Shown: one piece after another, positions 61,301 through 64,000 of the stretch
Position numbering within the stretch: the stretch's first letter is position 1
How the letters are laid out: the number at the start of each line of letters is the position of its first letter
From: Marinibacterium profundimaris
Lineage (GTDB): Bacteria > Pseudomonadota > Alphaproteobacteria > Rhodobacterales > Rhodobacteraceae
DNA length: 64,000 nt
Reading direction: 5' to 3'
Assembly (NCBI RefSeq): GCF_002210095.1
Contig: NZ_AQQR01000001.1
Span: 1-64,000 of the forward strand
The notes under the pieces: model-generated
Databases searched by the model: none
Told to the model about the DNA's origin: nothing
The model's input: only the letters and a program-made list of their open reading frames with translations
Translations under genes and position numbers: made by a program

Positions 61301-61510
61301 CCGCGTGCCGGGCACCGGGACTGCGGTGCTGCGCCCCAACCAGCTCGATACGCGGGTCGTTCTTGGGGTGCCCCAGCTGGGCTTCCGTACGATTGAGGGA
61401 GATTTCTTCGAGAACCGCGAGATCGTCCCGGACGAAGTTGTCCATACGCCGCCGGAGGCGATGCTGAGCGGTCGCGACCCTCAGCTTGAGGCAGCGGTGA
61501 CCGCCCTATT
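58317..61510 (+). pseudogene. Tricorn-like S41 protease with two in-frame TAG codons, 3' end cut by an IS
   Basis: One continuous frame codes for a 1060-residue Tricorn-type protease: signal peptide (VLGVAAAGLLCAPLSCQADA), two propellers of TolB/WD-like blades, a PDZ segment (GPGAVILAVDGARIGPEED) and S41 core. The catalytic residues look kept: GELNASHMTARF (Ser-His), NYSDASVFPYYY (Ser-Asp) and FFENREIVPDE (Glu). Two TAG codons, 58917-58919 and 59034-59036, break the frame 39 codons apart without any shift. The last few codons are replaced by an IS3-type element at 61511, which adds a foreign 40-residue tail. Probably inactive unless ambers are read through. Confidence 0.8.
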
Positions 61511-61573
61511 TGGACCTGTCGCGGTTTGGTGCCGCTCCTTTGATAGCATGATGTGCAGCAAAGGAGACGAACT

Positions 61574-61849
61574 ATGGGCACAGGAAGAACGGATGAATTT
61601 CGCAAAGACGCGGTGCGAATTGCACTGACCAGCGGGCTAACAAGGCGTCAGGTTGCCGACGATCTTGGTGTTGGGCTTTCGACCCTGAATAAATGGGTGA
61701 CTGCGCATCGGGACACGGATGTGGTATCGCCCGAGGATCGCGAGCTTGCGCGGGAGAACGAACGACTTCGGCGCGAGAACCGCATCCTCAAGGAGGAGAG
61801 GGATATCCTAAAAAAGGCCACCCAGTTCTTCGCGAGCCAAAAGCCATGA
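61574..61849 (+). CDS. IS3-family transposase OrfA
   Basis: A 91-residue helix-turn-helix protein with a leucine zipper: FRKDAVRIALTSGLTRRQVA (about 9-28), DDLGVGLSTLNKWVTAHRD and the zipper ENERLRRENRILKEERDILK. AAGGAGACGAACT precedes the ATG. A slippery A-AAA-AAG heptamer at 61810-61816 in the right frame allows -1 frameshifting to give the OrfAB transposase. It ends 4 bases after the OrfB ATG. Confidence 0.93.
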   Translation: MGTGRTDEFRKDAVRIALTSGLTRRQVADDLGVGLSTLNKWVTAHRDTDVVSPEDRELARENERLRRENRILKEERDILKKATQFFASQKP

Positions 61850-62703
61850 GGTTTCGGTTCGTCGAAGAACAACGTGGTGTCTTCCCGATCGACCGGCTGT
61901 GTCAGGTCATGAACGTCAGCCCGCGCGGATTGCGGGCTTTCAGGAACCGTCCCGCCAGCCGCAGGCAGCGCAAGGATATGGTCGTTCTGGCCCACATCAA
62001 GGAACAGTCGCGTCTGAGCTTGGGCAGCTACGGCCGCCCACGGATGACCGAGGAACTGAAGGAGGTCGGTGTCGATGTCGGGCACCGGCGTGTCGGTCGC
62101 CTGATGCGCGAAAACAGGATTACCGTTGAAAGAACGCGCAAGTTCAAGGCGACCACAGACAGCGATCATACGTTCAACATCGCCCCGAACCTACTGGATC
62201 GCGACTTCAAGGCAGATCAGCCGACCCAGAAATGGGCGGGCGACATCAGCTATATCTGGACCCGCGAGGGGTGGCTGTATCTGGCCGTCATCCTTGATCT
62301 GCATTCCCGGCGTGTCATTGGTTGGGCTGTCAGCAATCGCATGAAGCGCGACCTGGCGATCCGGGCCCTGAAAATGGCCATCGCCTTCCGAGCGCCACCC
62401 AAAGGCTGCGTATTCCACAGCGATCGCGGCAGCCAATACTGTTCGCACGACTATCAGAAGATCCTGCGCCAGCATGGCTTCAAAGTCTCCATGAGCGGCA
62501 AAGGTAATTGTTATGACAATGCCGCCGTCGAGACGTTCTTCAAAACCATCAAGGCCGAGCTGATCTGGCGGCGGTCATGGGCAACCAGGCGGCAAGCTGA
62601 GATGGCAATCTTCGAATACATCAACGGGTTCTACAATCCGCGACGACGCCACTCAGCACTGGGCTGGAAAAGCCCCGTCGCCTTCGAACGGAAAGTGGCC
62701 TAA
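61846..62703 (+). CDS. IS3-family transposase OrfB (DDE integrase-type)
   Basis: A 285-residue rve-type transposase. The DDE triad is Asp 133 (KWAGDISYIW), Asp 193 (VFHSDRGSQYCSHD) and Glu 229 (NAAVETFFKTIKAEL), with 35 residues between the second Asp and Glu as expected. HTH-like HTH_21 region at about 45-95 (RLSLGSYGRPRMTEELKEVG). It can be produced alone from its ATG or, by -1 frameshift on A-AAA-AAG, as OrfAB. The frame is intact, so the element may be active. Confidence 0.94.
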   Translation: MRFRFVEEQRGVFPIDRLCQVMNVSPRGLRAFRNRPASRRQRKDMVVLAHIKEQSRLSLGSYGRPRMTEELKEVGVDVGHRRVGRLMRENRITVERTRKFKATTDSDHTFNIAPNLLDRDFKADQPTQKWAGDISYIWTREGWLYLAVILDLHSRRVIGWAVSNRMKRDLAIRALKMAIAFRAPPKGCVFHSDRGSQYCSHDYQKILRQHGFKVSMSGKGNCYDNAAVETFFKTIKAELIWRRSWATRRQAEMAIFEYINGFYNPRRRHSALGWKSPVAFERKVA

Positions 62704-62741
62704 ACGAGCACTCGGGGCGGCACAAATACGCGACAGGTCCA

Positions 62742-62998
62742 TCGTCTTTGGCGCCGCCTACGTGATGGTGACAGGGGTCTACCTCGTATGGGGCATCCAC
62801 GCTCTCCCGAACCGTCCCGCAACCGGACTTATGATCGGGTTCCTGACCATTGCCGTGGGACAGACCGCCGGCGCACCTCTTTTCGGATTTCTGATGGCAG
62901 GCTTGGGCGCGGGGCCAGCCGTGATGTGCTTTGCCGCAGTTGCACTCCTCGCCGGGGTATTCAGGGCAAAACCCTTGACCGACCACGTGCCCGCATAG
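62742..62998 (+). pseudogene. C-terminal fragment of an MFS transporter
   Basis: Right after the IS an open frame codes for about 85 residues with two membrane helices: VFGAAYVMVTGVYLVWGIHA and TGLMIGFLTIAVGQTAGAPL, then GFLMAGLGAGPAVMCFAAVA and a tail FRAKPLTDHVPA. This is the C-terminal end of a YbfB/YjiJ-like MFS protein (helices 10-12); the first 300 residues are missing. It has no start of its own. Confidence 0.75.
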
Positions 62999-63157
62999 CC
63001 TTTCGTGAAGACAGGGCACCTATGGAAGGTCTTGAAAGGGCTCGAACCAGACATCACCGCCAAAGAAACAGGCCGCCCACGCCGATGCGCGACCCACAAA
63101 CATCCGCCAAGTGGCCCAGGGCTTGACCCCAAAGGCGCACCCAAGCCCCGTGACGGG

Positions 63158-64000
63158 TCAGACGAACAGCGACGTGTCCGAGAAGATCAGCTCTTCCACG
63201 GAATAGAGCGTGTCCACCGTGTTGCCGAGCGTGTCCGCAACGGTCCAGTTGCCATCCGATCCCGCGATGTCGAATTCGTCCGATGCGCGCGTCAGATAGC
63301 TGGCGATGTCGCTGCCGCTGCCGCCGTAACAGACGTTGTCCCCGTCACCGGTGCCAAGCACGAAGGTGTCGTCTCCGCCAAGCCCGTACATCGTGTTGGC
63401 GCCGTCGCCGCCCTCTAGGCGGTTCCCGCCGTCGTTGCCGGTGATCAGGTCATCGCCGCCGCCACCGGTGGCCTTTTCGATCACCACGCCGTTGGCAATG
63501 GTGTAGCCGCCGATCACGCCATCCACGTAGGACAGATAGCCGCCGCCGCCCTCGGAATAATCCAGCGTGGCCGCCCGCAGGTCGATGACCGCGTTGGCAC
63601 TCCCCTCGTAGAGGATCTCGTCCGTGCCGCCGGTGTCCCAGATCGTGTAATAGCCCGAGGCCGTCCCGGTCCCGTTGGCCTGCCACAGAGCGTATGTGTC
63701 GTTGCCGGAATTGTGGGTGGTGTTCGCCCCGTACCACGCCTGCAGCACCGCGATGTCGAGCGCACCGAAGGTCGCGCCATGGCCCGAGGAGGCGGTGTTC
63801 GAGGCCACGCCGGCAAGGGTCGAGCCCTCGTTGTAGCTCATCGCCGTGTAGGCGGAGGAGTTCAGGTCGTACAGGCCACGCTCGTTGGCGTTTCCGACGC
63901 CCGTCATCACCGTCGACGCGTTGCCGGTGTCATGGGGGTGGGCCAGCCCCATGGCATGACCGAACTCGTGGATCGCGACCCCGTACATGAAGCCGCCGGT
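63158..64000 (-). CDS. RTX (serralysin-like, M10) metalloprotease, 5' part outside the window
   Basis: The visible 280 residues are the C-terminal half of a secreted zinc protease. HEFGHAMGLAHPHD (HExxHxxGxxH) binds zinc, SAYTAMSYNEGS contains the Met-turn, and the M10 C-terminal/RTX part follows: NTTHNSGNDTYALWQ, GGGGDDLITGNDGGNRLEGG and NTMYGLGGDDTFVLGTGDG with GGxGxDx calcium-binding repeats. The end (YSVEELIFSDTSLFV) is a type I secretion-like terminus. The frame is open through 64000, so the start lies further right. The Ca-binding repeats and lack of a signal here suit export by a type I system. Confidence 0.88.
   Translation of the reverse strand, partial: TGGFMYGVAIHEFGHAMGLAHPHDTGNASTVMTGVGNANERGLYDLNSSAYTAMSYNEGSTLAGVASNTASSGHGATFGALDIAVLQAWYGANTTHNSGNDTYALWQANGTGTASGYYTIWDTGGTDEILYEGSANAVIDLRAATLDYSEGGGGYLSYVDGVIGGYTIANGVVIEKATGGGGDDLITGNDGGNRLEGGDGANTMYGLGGDDTFVLGTGDGDNVCYGGSGSDIASYLTRASDEFDIAGSDGNWTVADTLGNTVDTLYSVEELIFSDTSLFV

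Larger units (their letters stand above)
61511..62741 (+). mobile_element. IS3-family insertion sequence, complete
   Basis: Terminal inverted repeats TGGACCTGTCGCG at 61511-61523 and its complement at 62729-62741, with further matching of the next 15 bases (TTTGGTGCCGCTCC vs TATTTGTGCCGCCCC). Length 1231 bases with two overlapping genes in the order orfA-orfB. The ends begin TG and close CA as in the IS3 family. Three- to four-base target duplications are absent: ATT precedes and TCG follows, so a rearrangement has joined two different loci. Confidence 0.9.

Noticed and set aside
58377-61445. 1022-codon open frame antisense to the Tricorn-like gene, with no stop although the sense strand has two
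   Set aside because: The sense frame has recognisable propeller, PDZ and S41 motifs and catalytic residues; the antisense product has no family features. Long antisense frames are common in this composition.

Overview
The window is GC-rich bacterial DNA that reads as an alphaproteobacterium of the Rhodobacterales (Roseobacter-type). The supporting signs are a BioR-type GntR regulator with its TTATAGATAA boxes beside bioB-bioY, a trb conjugation cluster ending in a DUF2274 gene, a tetrameric sarcosine oxidase operon, a ccmI-ruvX-DUF1289 string, and a serralysin-like RTX protease. No rRNA, tRNA or CRISPR array was recognised.

Layout. 1-4.3 kb: an IS110-type transposase remnant, then a tightly packed leftward four-gene cassette (an HNH endonuclease and three proteins with HEPN or HEPN-like motifs) that looks like an uncharacterised defence module. 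4.8-14.5 kb: a complete-looking trbBCDEJKLFGI mating-pair (type IV secretion) operon plus DUF2274; no relaxase or coupling protein is visible. 14.7-20.1 kb: HAD hydrolase, LysR regulators, exporters, PaiB-like and 3-hydroxyisobutyrate-dehydrogenase-like genes. 20.2-25.6 kb: a thiamine locus with two TPP riboswitches facing each other: thiC-thiM-thiE rightward, and Nudix-thiD-Nudix leftward. 25.6-37.3 kb: an accessory mosaic of LysR/MarR regulators paired with exporters, acetyltransferases and redox enzymes, with several decayed genes (frameshifted azoreductase, TetR remnant). 37.6-39.9 kb: bioB-bioY and bioR with three BioR boxes. 40.1-42.2 kb: a frameshifted methyltransferase, a thioredoxin-reductase-like flavoprotein and an Rrf2 regulator. 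42.5-43.6 kb: a tyrosine recombinase placed directly against the 5' end of dusA, a known integration hotspot.

From dusA rightward the content looks like core chromosome: Bcr-type efflux pump, 2OG-oxygenase-like gene, DUF1289, ruvX, ccmI, sarcosine oxidase (soxB, D, A, G, interrupted by a small membrane protein, a TfoX-like gene and a 23-codon linker ORF), FkbM methyltransferase, Fe-superoxide dismutase and a metallophosphoesterase. The right end is disturbed again: a Tricorn-like S41 protease gene with two in-frame amber codons is cut by an IS3-family element, beyond which lies only the C-terminal piece of an MFS transporter, then an RTX metalloprotease running off the window.

How the parts relate: integrase plus trb cluster suggest that much or all of the left 43 kb may be, or derive from, an integrative conjugative element anchored at dusA. 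Thiamine and biotin genes are under direct metabolite control (TPP riboswitches, BioR). The many LysR-transporter and MarR-redox pairs look like small export or detoxification units.
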